From an uncultured Dorea sp. (GTDB lineage: Bacteria > Bacillota > Clostridia > Lachnospirales > Lachnospiraceae), in NCBI GenBank assembly GCA_945870325.1, contig CAMBRQ010000016.1:1-51547 (forward strand): DNA of 51,547 bases. Direction: 5' to 3'. Within the stretch, counting starts at the first letter, position 1. Every line of letters begins with the position of its first letter. Below the pieces are notes generated by a model. It ran no database searches. It saw nothing but the letters and a program-made list of their open reading frames with translations, and was not told the origin of the DNA. Positions 44,454-51,547 of this stretch are shown here, piece after piece. The position numbers and the translations under genes were made by a program.

Positions 44454-46538
44454 ATGGGCGATACGAAGATTGTGAAGACGACATGTTCTACTTGTGGTTC
44501 GTGTTGTGAAGTGGATGCCTATGTGCGGGACGGAAAACTGATGTCGGTAGAAGGGGCACGTAACACTCCCCTGCAGTCAGGAGGGATGTGTGCGAAGGGA
44601 GTAGCAGCGACACAGTATGTATACAACAAAGAGCGTATTCAGTATCCGATGAAACGTGTTGGAAAGAAAGGAGAAGGTAGATTCGAGCGCATCTCATGGG
44701 ATGAGGCATATGAGATGATTGCAGAGAATCTGCTTCGGATTCGTAAGGAATATGGTGCAAGATCCGCAGTGTTCTATGCCGGATATCCGAAATGGTATCG
44801 TCCGGCGCTTCTGCGTCTGGCAAATGCCTACGGTTCGCCGAATTTCTGTACGGAATCCAGTACTTGTTTCCAGGCAGCAGCCCTCGCATGGCGCTCGTTG
44901 TATGGCAATGGAATCTGCGGACCGGATATGAAGAATGCCAGGACACTCCTTATATGGAGTTCGAATCTGTATCATTCCAATACACCTATGAGTGGAATGT
45001 ATCAGGGGCTGAAGAAGCGAGGCGTTAAGATTATTGATGTGGATCCAAGGCATACGGTGACTGCCCATGATGCGGATATCCATCTGCAATTGATTCCGGG
45101 AACGGATGGTGCGTTGGCATTGTCCATGGCACAGGTCATTATAGAGGAAGATCTGTATGATAAAGAGTTTGTTGGGCAATACGTCTATGGATTCGAGGAA
45201 TATAAAGAATATGTGCAGAAGTTCGTGCCGGAGGAGGCAGAGAAGATAACAGGTGTTCCGGCAGAACAGATACGGCTGGCAGCGAGGACTTATGCGGGAA
45301 ATGGTCCGGCAAGTGTAATGTTCTCGGCATCTCCGATTGTACATCACATCAATGGAGTGCAGAATTACCGGGCGGTATTCTCGCTGATCGCACTTACAGG
45401 AAACTATGATGTGGAAGGCGGCAACCGGACGCAGCCGGGACCATTTTCTCCGGCAAATGAATTCGGCAAAGTAAGGCGATATGATGGAGAAGAAGCTATT
45501 GGGCAAAAAGACTTCCCGGTATGGTTTGATCTGTCATGTGATGAGGCGCAGTGTACGAAGATTGCAGATTACATATTGGAAGAAGAACCATATCCGATCA
45601 AAGCGATGTTTGCAATGGGACTGAACCATCGTATGTGGCCGAAACCGGGACATCTCTTAGATGCTTTAGAGAAACTGGATTTTTACGTAAATGTGGAACT
45701 CTTTATGTCAGACTCTTCCAAGGCGGCAGACCTGGTATTGCCGGCATGCACATCCTACGAAAGGGAAGAGGTGCATGTAGGAAGGGGCGGCAGATTCTTC
45801 TTCTCTAATAAAGCCATAGAGCCGGTGGGAGAAGCGAAGAATGATATTGTGATTATCATGGAAGTCCTCAAGAGAATGAAACAGCGGGATGCGGCGATTA
45901 GCGATGAGGTCCTGGAGGGCGGATATGATGCGTACATGCAGCATATCCTGGAGCCATCGGGTCTTACTCTGGAAGTGTTGAAGAACCATTCGGAGGGAAT
46001 GATGGGTAAGAATCTCTTCTCTCCTGTGGTAAAGACCTATGAGAAGCAGCCATTCAATACCCCATCTGGTAAAGTGGAGATTCGGTCTCTGGTGTTAGAG
46101 CGATATGGAGAGAGCCATGGCTATGAGGGGCTTCCGGTGTATCATGATTATCGTACTGAGACGGAGATTGACAGAACAGAATATCCATTCATCTTAAATA
46201 CCGGCAGCAGAAAACCGCAGTTCTTCCATGCGAGAGTCTATCGAATGTCCTGGCTTGCGAATATAGAGAATGAGCCATTGGTGGATATTCATCCTGAGGA
46301 TGCGAAGAGGTGTGGCATCGAAGATGGAGACTATGTAAAGGTTGTGTCCCCGGCAGGAGAGATTACTGGTATTGCAATGTATAATGTCATGGGTGAGCCG
46401 GGAATTGTGTATATCTATCATGGGAGTTCCAAGGGAGAGGCGAATGAACTGATCGGAAAAGACTACGTTGACCCAATCTCAGGCTTCCCTGGATATAAGG
46501 GATATTTCTGCCGTGTTGAGAAAGAGGAGAGAAGATGA
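44454..46538 (+). CDS. Molybdopterin oxidoreductase, DMSO-reductase superfamily, catalytic subunit
   Basis: 694 residues. N-terminal [4Fe-4S] site C11-x2-C14-x3-C18-x27-C46. The molybdenum-ligand region reads NFCTESSTCFQAA, so C138 is the likely protein ligand (C132 less likely). Molybdopterin-binding segments include LIWSSNLYHSNTP, IDVDPRHTVTAHDADIHLQL, LPACTSYEREEVHVGRGGRF and the C-terminal FILNTGSRKPQFFHARVYRM. No twin-arginine signal, so it should be cytoplasmic. Substrate unknown; formate dehydrogenase is unlikely without the usual Sec/Cys-His context. It overlaps the FeS-subunit gene by four bases. Confidence 0.88.
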   Translation: MGDTKIVKTTCSTCGSCCEVDAYVRDGKLMSVEGARNTPLQSGGMCAKGVAATQYVYNKERIQYPMKRVGKKGEGRFERISWDEAYEMIAENLLRIRKEYGARSAVFYAGYPKWYRPALLRLANAYGSPNFCTESSTCFQAAALAWRSLYGNGICGPDMKNARTLLIWSSNLYHSNTPMSGMYQGLKKRGVKIIDVDPRHTVTAHDADIHLQLIPGTDGALALSMAQVIIEEDLYDKEFVGQYVYGFEEYKEYVQKFVPEEAEKITGVPAEQIRLAARTYAGNGPASVMFSASPIVHHINGVQNYRAVFSLIALTGNYDVEGGNRTQPGPFSPANEFGKVRRYDGEEAIGQKDFPVWFDLSCDEAQCTKIADYILEEEPYPIKAMFAMGLNHRMWPKPGHLLDALEKLDFYVNVELFMSDSSKAADLVLPACTSYEREEVHVGRGGRFFFSNKAIEPVGEAKNDIVIIMEVLKRMKQRDAAISDEVLEGGYDAYMQHILEPSGLTLEVLKNHSEGMMGKNLFSPVVKTYEKQPFNTPSGKVEIRSLVLERYGESHGYEGLPVYHDYRTETEIDRTEYPFILNTGSRKPQFFHARVYRMSWLANIENEPLVDIHPEDAKRCGIEDGDYVKVVSPAGEITGIAMYNVMGEPGIVYIYHGSSKGEANELIGKDYVDPISGFPGYKGYFCRVEKEERR

Positions 46539-46954
46539 AAGTAAGATTTGATAAGGAAAAATGTATAGGATGCTATGCATGTTATGTTGCATGCATTGCG
46601 GAACATCATCCACCCGAGGCAGAAAATGCTCCAAGTTACAGAGCCATCAAAGAAGTAAGGGAAGATGGATTCCAGAAGAATATCTGCGAGGGATGTATTC
46701 ATTGTGGATTGTGTATGAAGAATTGCCCTGCTGGAGCAATCTATAAGGATGAGGAATTCGGACTGATTCTGGTGGATAAGGAGAAATGCATCGGATGCAG
46801 GAAGTGTGAGACGGTCTGTCCGAAGAATGTCATCCACTATGATGAAGACGGGAAGATGGAGAAATGCGATGGTTGCATGGAGCGGCTTCGCGAGGGAAGA
46901 GAACCGGCTTGCGTGCGGGTGTGCTGCGCAGGGGCGATTTCACAGGGGATTTAA
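46535..46954 (+). CDS. Four-cluster [4Fe-4S] electron-transfer subunit
   Basis: 139 residues, DmsB/HycB-like. Sixteen or more cysteines in groups: C10-x2-C13-x2-C16-x3-C20, CEGCIHCGLCMKNCP (from C51), CIGCRKCETVCPKN, and CDGCMERL ... CVRVC. It should carry electrons to or from the molybdenum subunit, whose gene overlaps it. There is no membrane-anchor gene, so the partner is probably a soluble carrier. Confidence 0.9.
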   Translation: MKVRFDKEKCIGCYACYVACIAEHHPPEAENAPSYRAIKEVREDGFQKNICEGCIHCGLCMKNCPAGAIYKDEEFGLILVDKEKCIGCRKCETVCPKNVIHYDEDGKMEKCDGCMERLREGREPACVRVCCAGAISQGI

Positions 46955-46976
46955 CGGAGATACTGGACTTTTGGGA

Positions 46977-47005
46977 TTGTTTATTCAGGGATGTTAAAGT
47001 ATAAT
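46977..47005 (+). promoter_or_regulatory. Possible promoter of the sfsA-mutY fusion
   Basis: TTGTTT (46977-46982), 17-base spacer, TATAAT (47000-47005), 79 bases before the gene. Confidence 0.45.
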
Positions 47006-47083
47006 GTATTAGTGAAGTAAGGTTTGAATGGTGGCGGCAGATTTGTCCGGCAAGAATCATGTATAGATTAGGGAGAAGAATAG

Positions 47084-48820
47084 GTGAGATATAACAACAT
47101 CAGATCCGGGACGTTCTTAGAACGTCCCAATCGTTTTATTGCATATATAGAACTAGAGGGACAAAAGGAAACAGTACATGTGAAGAATACAGGGCGTTGT
47201 GCGGAACTATTGAAGCCGGGGGCGACCGTATATGTGCAGGAATCGGACAATCCTCAGAGAAAAACAAGATGGGATTTAATTGCGGTAGAAAAGGGCGAGC
47301 GCATGGTGAACATGGATTCTCAGATACCGAACAAGGTGGTAGAGGAATGGCTTAAGAAGGGCAATCTATTCCAGAATATCACTTGCATACAGCCGGAATA
47401 CACGTATGGAAGTTCACGTTTTGACCTTTATGTGGAAGCAGAAGGCAGACGGATATTCATTGAGGTAAAGGGTGTTACTTTAGAGGAGAATCGAGTCGTA
47501 CGTTTCCCAGATGCGCCAAGTGAACGGGCAGTGAAGCATGTGGAGGAACTGCAGGCGGCAGTGGAAGAGGGTTACGAGACTTATGTGTTTTTCGTGATCC
47601 AGATGAAGGACGTCCGGTATTTTACGCCGAATATGGATACCCATCCGGCATTTGGGGAGGCGTTAAGAAGTGCAGCCAAGGCTGGGGTACACATTGTGGC
47701 ATATGATTGTGAAGTAGAAGCAGATCGAATTGAGATTGCAGATGAAGTCCCGGTAGTATTAGAGAATACGATTCTGTATGAAATGGCAGAACCGATTGTG
47801 AATTGGTATGGCGGACATAAGAGGGATCTTCCATGGCGCAGGAATCCGGATGCTTACCGTGTGTGGGTGTCAGAGATTATGCTGCAGCAGACGAGAGTGG
47901 AGGCAGTGAAGCCATATTATGAACGCTTCTTAAGAGAACTTCCAACCGTGAAGGAACTGGCAGAGGCAGAAGAGGATACGCTTCTGAAATTATGGGAAGG
48001 ACTGGGGTACTATAATCGTGTGCGGAATATGCAGAAAGCAGCACAGCAAATTATGGTAGACTATCATGGAGAATTCCCTGGCACTTATGAGGAGATACGT
48101 TCTCTGAAAGGAATTGGCAATTACACCGCAGGCGCAATTAGCGCATTTGCCTACGGAATACCAAAGCCTGCGGTAGATGGTAACGTATTAAGGGTCATAT
48201 CCAGGCTGACCGGAAGCCGGGAGGACATTATGAAGCAGAGTGTACGAAACAAGATGGAGGAGGCTCTGGAGCAGGTAATACCGGAAGGAAAAGCCAGTGA
48301 TTTTAACCAGGGACTGATTGAATTGGGAGCAATTGTATGCGTACCTAATGGCGAACCACGATGTGAAGAATGTCCGGTGGCAGAACTATGCGAAGCGAGA
48401 AAACGGGGGACGATATCTGAGATTCCGGTCAAGAGTAAAGGAAAAGCAAGAAAAATAGAAAAAAGAACCATATTCATCTTCAAGGATGGAAAGAAACTTG
48501 CGATTCGAAAACGACCATCCAAGGGACTGCTTGCAGGTCTGTATGAATTTCCAAGTGAATTAGGCGAGATGACAATGGATGAAGTGACAGCATACAGCAA
48601 GTCTATCGGTCTTATGCCAGTCAGGGTAAAGCGACTTGAGAATGTGAAGCATATATTCAGCCATATCGAATGGCATATGACGGGGTACGAAGTGATAGTT
48701 GATGAACTGGAGAAGACGAATAAGAAGGATTTTTTATTCATTCATCCGGAAGAGATAGAGAGGGAGTATCCGATACCATCTGCGTTTGAGAAGTATATGA
48801 AATATTCAAGGGGAATTTAG
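47084..48820 (+). CDS. SfsA-MutY fusion: nuclease-like domain plus adenine DNA glycosylase
   Basis: 578 residues. Residues 1-225 are SfsA-like (RPNRFIAYIELEGQKETVHV, HVKNTGRCAELL, YGSSRFDLYVEAEGRRIFIE, FPDAPSERAVKHVEEL). Residues about 232-578 are MutY: WRRNPDAYRVWVSEIMLQQT with the catalytic Glu, the helix-hairpin-helix LKGIGNYTAGAISAF followed by the catalytic Asp in PAVDGNVLRV, the [4Fe-4S] loop C-x6-8-C-x2-C-x5-C, and a NUDIX-like C-terminal domain. MutY removes adenine opposite 8-oxoguanine; SfsA has a nuclease-like fold of unclear role. The GTG start at 47084 has GGGAGAAG upstream. Confidence 0.93.
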   Translation: MRYNNIRSGTFLERPNRFIAYIELEGQKETVHVKNTGRCAELLKPGATVYVQESDNPQRKTRWDLIAVEKGERMVNMDSQIPNKVVEEWLKKGNLFQNITCIQPEYTYGSSRFDLYVEAEGRRIFIEVKGVTLEENRVVRFPDAPSERAVKHVEELQAAVEEGYETYVFFVIQMKDVRYFTPNMDTHPAFGEALRSAAKAGVHIVAYDCEVEADRIEIADEVPVVLENTILYEMAEPIVNWYGGHKRDLPWRRNPDAYRVWVSEIMLQQTRVEAVKPYYERFLRELPTVKELAEAEEDTLLKLWEGLGYYNRVRNMQKAAQQIMVDYHGEFPGTYEEIRSLKGIGNYTAGAISAFAYGIPKPAVDGNVLRVISRLTGSREDIMKQSVRNKMEEALEQVIPEGKASDFNQGLIELGAIVCVPNGEPRCEECPVAELCEARKRGTISEIPVKSKGKARKIEKRTIFIFKDGKKLAIRKRPSKGLLAGLYEFPSELGEMTMDEVTAYSKSIGLMPVRVKRLENVKHIFSHIEWHMTGYEVIVDELEKTNKKDFLFIHPEEIEREYPIPSAFEKYMKYSRGI

Positions 48821-48847
48821 TTCTTGAAGAGTATATGTGGAGTGTAC

Positions 48848-49093
48848 GGCAGAGAGGGGCAGTATGGGCGTTCAGATTCGACTCCAGTCGTCTACAATCC
48901 GTAAGTTCAAAAGAGGTCTAAAATCAGGAATCGAATGTAATCGTCGGAGAAAATCTGAAAGATTTTTCCGACTCAGACATTCTTGAATTCTGTGCTTGTG
49001 GCACAGAATTCATCCTGATTTCAGACCTCTTTTTCACTAACGGCTTGTACGGCTCTTCTACGGATCTGAACGCCCACACTGCCCCTCTCTGCC
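48848..49093. repeat. Nested fold-back element I
   Basis: Outer arms 48848-48877 and 49064-49093 pair at 29 of 30 positions. An imperfect inner stem joins 48887-48928 to about 49013-49055, including AAAGAGGTCT/AGACCTCTTT. The apex carries two hairpins: GTCGGAGAAAATCT/AGATTTTTCCGAC (48943-48972) and the perfect GAATTCTGTGC/GCACAGAATTC (48985-49011). It starts 28 bases after the mutY fusion stop. No open frame inside. Confidence 0.85.
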
Positions 49094-49318
49094 TGACATT
49101 CTTATGTGTGATTCTTCATGAACGGGGAGGATTCCTGGCGGAAGTGCAATGGGGAACGGGATTGGCAAGAAATGACGGTTGAAATAAGATAAGGTAAGTA
49201 AATTAAGACAAGCAAACATGTTGATAGTTAGAACCGCTTGGAACTAGTTGGAATTAGTGGAAACCGGATTGCTGGTGAATGTGTATGAAGTATGTGTATG
49301 AGGGATTGCTATCAGCGG

Positions 49319-49397
49319 CAATCATCTTGGCAGTGTTAGCCCAGATGATTGATGGTTACATACTATGACTCAGGCTTTTTGGTATTAAGGTATGTAA
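49319..49397. repeat. Two adjacent hairpins
   Basis: CAATCATCT (49319-49327) pairs with AGATGATTG (49343-49351), and TTACATAC (49356-49363) with GTATGTAA (49390-49397). Both are perfect. They lie between fold-back elements I and II. Confidence 0.7.
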
Positions 49398-49442
49398 TAT
49401 TGGCGAAAAAAGAGAATTGACATATATTAGATGTGATTACAT

Positions 49443-49581
49443 CCCCTACACTTTCTGTACTCTTAACATACTCCCCGGCAATATCGTTCCATACACATTC
49501 TCGCAAGGCTTTCTCCCGTGGGGGATTCCGGTAGAGTGTGTGGAACGGTATCGGTGGGATAACATATTGGAAGTGTAGGGG
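49443..49581. repeat. Fold-back element II
   Basis: CCCCTACACTT (49443-49453) pairs perfectly with AAGTGTAGGGG (49571-49581). Inside, ATCGTTCCATACACATTCT pairs closely with AGAGTGTGTGGAACGGTAT, giving a long imperfect stem with a small loop hairpin (TCCC/GGGGA). A longer-range match links GGAGGATTCCTGGCGGAA (about 49127-49144) with TTCCTGCCGGGAATCCTCC (49720-49738), so this element may be the core of a larger fold. Confidence 0.75.
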
Positions 49582-49772
49582 AAGGAGGAAAACTTCTGTT
49601 TACTTCATGAAACACATATTGCTTTACCAATATAATTCCACATACCTCAGTTCAATCCATGGTTAACACCAGTCCACACACTCCCTATCTGTTATTCATC
49701 CAACACCGCTCCACGCGCATTCCTGCCGGGAATCCTCCTAGCGGAGAAAACCCTGAGATTCCGGAAATGTCA

Positions 49773-50020
49773 GGTGAAGCAGAAGAGGATGGCTGGCTCT
49801 GAGGCCGTTAAGTAAGTTTTACAAGGCGTTAGCGGGAGAATCCCCGTAGATTGGCATGAGCCTTTGACTTCACGTCAAAGGCGAAAGAGTACCCTGACTG
49901 CGAAATCATCAAGATTTCGGAGTCTGTGTACGCGGTTGCCAATCTACGGGGATTCTCCCGCTTACACCTTGTTAACGAAACGTCCCGGTTTCAGAGCCAG
50001 CCATCCTCTTCTGCTTCACC
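49773..50020. repeat. Nested fold-back element III
   Basis: Outer arms 49773-49802 and 49991-50020 are a perfect 30-bp inverted repeat. A second perfect 26-bp inverted repeat (49831-49856 and 49937-49962) lies inside, with a partly paired spacer between. The apex has CCTTTGAC/GTCAAAGG (49861-49881) and GACTGCGAAATC/GATTTCGGAGTC (49896-49924). Length and layout closely resemble element I although the sequences differ. It ends about 156 bases before the next gene. Confidence 0.88.
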
Positions 50021-50108
50021 GTACACTTTCGAAAATCTACTTTTCTCCACTAAATTCCTAGTTGATAGAAAATATCTATAAAAAGCCCATATTATCAATA
50101 TTTTCGAT

Positions 50109-50140
50109 TTTTTGACTCTGTCCATAAGTGGTATGATAGT
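50109..50140 (+). promoter_or_regulatory. Approximate promoter of the double-cubane protein gene
   Basis: A T-rich -35 area with TTGACT (50112-50117) and a TATGAT-like -10 (50132-50137). The spacer is only 14 bases if both are used, so the exact hexamers are uncertain. Confidence 0.35.
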
Positions 50141-50176
50141 AATAGCATTTTAAGCGAAACGTTAGGAGGAAATGTA

Positions 50177-51328
50177 ATGGAAATTATTAAAGATTTACCA
50201 GAGGTATTCGAAGAGTTTGCCGAACAGAGAAAGAACTCTTTCTTAGCTGTAAAACAGTTAAAAGACAAAGGAGTTCCGGTAGTCGGAGCATACTGTACGT
50301 ATTTTCCACAGGAGATTGCAATGGCGATGGGCGCAGCAACAGTTGGTCTGTGTTCTACATCTGATGAGACTATTCCGGAAGCAGAGAAGGATCTGCCGAA
50401 GAACTTATGTCCATTGATTAAGTCCAGTTATGGATTTGCTAAGACGGACAAATGTCCATTCTTCTATTTCTCTGATGTGGTAGTTGGGGAGACTACTTGT
50501 GATGGAAAGAAGAAGATGTATGAATATATGTCTGAATTCAAAGATGTATTCATTATGGAGTTGCCGAATACTCAGGGCGAAGAAGCGTTAAAACTGTGGA
50601 AGAGTGAGATGATTCGTTTTAAGGAATATCTTGAGAAGAAGTTTAATGTTACGATTACGGAAGATGATATCCGGGAAGCAATCAAGGTGAATAACGCAGG
50701 AAGAAGATCTCTTAAGAGACTTTATGAAGTTATGAGAAATGACCCGGCTCCGATTAATGGGCAGGATCTGTTCAAAGTATTGTACGGAAGCGGATTCAAA
50801 TTCGACAGAAAGATGATTCCGGTAGAAGTTGATGCATTGGTAGAAAAGATTGAGAAAGAATATGCAGAAGGCAAGATGCTGGATAAGAAACCACGTATCC
50901 TTATCACCGGATGCCCAATCGGCGGTGCAACTGAAAAGGTAATCAGAGCCGTAGAAGATAATGGTGGTGTTGTAGTTACATATGAGAGCTGCAGCGGTGC
51001 AAAATCCATTGACAAGTTAGTTGATGAGGATAACCCGGACGTATACGATGCTCTGGCAAGAAGGTATCTCAATATCGGATGCTCTGTCATGACTCCGAAT
51101 CCGAATCGTCTGGAACTGTTAGGCAGATTGATTGATGAGTACAAAGTAGACGGTGTTGTAGAGATGACACTGCAAGCCTGTCATACATACAATGTAGAGA
51201 CTCTGGCAATCCGCCGGTTTGTAAATGAGAAGAAAGGTATTCCATACATCAATGTAGAGACAGATTACTCCCAGGCAGATATTGGTCAGTTGAATACAAG
51301 AATTGCAGCATTTATTGAGATGTTATAG
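50177..51328 (+). CDS. 2-hydroxyacyl-CoA dehydratase-family (double-cubane cluster) protein
   Basis: 383 residues, a single-subunit member of the HgdB/BcrC/FldC superfamily. Cysteines that may hold iron-sulfur clusters lie in VVGAYCTYFPQEIAMAMGAA, KNLCPLIKSSYGFAKTDKCP, VVGETTCDGKKKM, ITGCPIG, YESCSGAK and LQACHTYN. The pattern and length recall the double-cubane [8Fe-9S] reductases (YjiM/DCCP type), ATP-driven low-potential reductases whose substrate is unknown. The activator ATPase that normally pairs with such proteins is not in view; it could lie beyond the window. AGGAGGAAA precedes the ATG. Confidence 0.88.
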   Translation: MEIIKDLPEVFEEFAEQRKNSFLAVKQLKDKGVPVVGAYCTYFPQEIAMAMGAATVGLCSTSDETIPEAEKDLPKNLCPLIKSSYGFAKTDKCPFFYFSDVVVGETTCDGKKKMYEYMSEFKDVFIMELPNTQGEEALKLWKSEMIRFKEYLEKKFNVTITEDDIREAIKVNNAGRRSLKRLYEVMRNDPAPINGQDLFKVLYGSGFKFDRKMIPVEVDALVEKIEKEYAEGKMLDKKPRILITGCPIGGATEKVIRAVEDNGGVVVTYESCSGAKSIDKLVDEDNPDVYDALARRYLNIGCSVMTPNPNRLELLGRLIDEYKVDGVVEMTLQACHTYNVETLAIRRFVNEKKGIPYINVETDYSQADIGQLNTRIAAFIEML

Positions 51329-51388
51329 GAAAACCATTTTATCGAGATAAAAGATAAGAAGATTACATAGAATGTTCCTAAAAATCAT

Positions 51389-51432
51389 AAGCCCGTGAGA
51401 GGAAAAGCATTTTGCTTTGATCTCACGGGCTT
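51389..51432 (+). terminator. Hairpin after the double-cubane protein gene
   Basis: AAGCCCGTGAGA pairs with TCTCACGGGCTT, with an inner AAAGCA/TGCTTT stem. There is no long T-run after it; it is probably a terminator or processing stem. Confidence 0.65.
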
Positions 51433-51547
51433 AGGGTTTCCATAGCATCTTACAGGAACTGCCAGTGGCAGATTCTGTAGGTTTCAATTCAGATACTAAA
51501 ACTTCCCACACCGATACGGTGTGTTGAACCTTGAAAATTCAATATTT
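51433..51547. other. Window tail without genes
   Basis: No gene is visible. It contains a palindrome, CACACCGATACGGTGTG (around 51509-51525), then ACCTTGAAAATTCAATA, a wording that resembles the spacer or leader sequences found before rRNA genes in Firmicutes. An rRNA operon may begin just beyond the window, but this is speculation. Confidence 0.3.

Noticed and set aside
44694..45506. Minus-strand open frame of 270 codons inside the molybdenum enzyme gene
   Set aside because: Opposite-strand shadow with unnatural composition; the plus-strand gene has clear motifs throughout.
49864..50061. Open frame of 65 codons in the gap before the double-cubane protein gene
   Set aside because: It lies inside fold-back element III and simply reads through its inverted repeat; no ribosome binding site.
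1..51547. CRISPR array, tRNA gene, transposase or prophage
   Set aside because: I looked for regular direct repeats with spacers, TTCGAATCC-type tRNA arms, and integrase or transposase motifs and saw none convincing, apart from the broken Rpn-like gene.

Overview
The window reads as chromosomal DNA of an anaerobic, low-to-mid GC Firmicute, most likely a gut Lachnospiraceae (Clostridia). Signs are the zinc-type S14 and L36, a long L17 with an insertion, a KOW-domain gene between map and infA, AdhE, a double-cubane-type dehydratase homologue, and many corrinoid methyltransferase genes. Genus is not decided here.
Region 1 (1-17.2 kb) is a complete S10-spc-alpha ribosomal superoperon, rpsJ to rplQ, with secY, adk, map, infA and rpoA. 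It opens with a promoter built into an upstream terminator and a structured leader. Its longer internal gaps hold a small interspersed repeat (TTGGCGAGGT...CCTAG) with nearby GTTC...GAAC hairpins. rpmJ has its own promoter, and a hairpin-dense 400-base gap lies between rpmJ and rpsM. A Rho-independent terminator and GGGGACAGGG-type REP-like repeats close the region.
Region 2 (17.2-28.3 kb) holds adhE behind two Rex-like operators, an aminoglycoside-phosphotransferase-fold kinase, a secreted SleB-type cell-wall hydrolase divergent from a DUF1444-like/HAD gene pair across a palindrome shared by both promoters, uppP, and a polar amino-acid ABC transporter whose binding protein looks circularly permuted. 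A PD-(D/E)XK (Rpn-like) gene broken by an in-frame stop ends the region.
Region 3 (28.6-42.0 kb) is the main accessory system. A cobalamin riboswitch with a terminator precedes a CobW-type GTPase, two corrinoid proteins, four uroporphyrinogen-decarboxylase (URO-D) family methyltransferases and a RACo-type corrinoid activator. A second unit has a NlpA/MetQ-like transporter and a fifth methyltransferase; a sixth is convergent on the minus strand. Together they look like a corrinoid-dependent demethylation system of unknown substrate with its own importer. No pterin-binding (MtrH/AcsE-type) methyltransferase was seen, so the final methyl acceptor step must be elsewhere or done by one of these proteins.
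Region 4 (42.2-51.5 kb) has an HTH + AAA-like ATPase + PD-(D/E)XK fusion, a small minus-strand protein, a gene remnant, a two-subunit molybdopterin/iron-sulfur oxidoreductase, an SfsA-MutY fusion, a 1.36-kb gene-free island of nested long inverted repeats, and a 2-hydroxyacyl-CoA dehydratase-family (double-cubane) protein.
The best candidates for something undescribed are the nested fold-back elements at 48.8-50.0 kb, the multi-methyltransferase cluster behind a B12 riboswitch, and the permuted binding protein. All calls are by eye from sequence; no database search or folding program was run.
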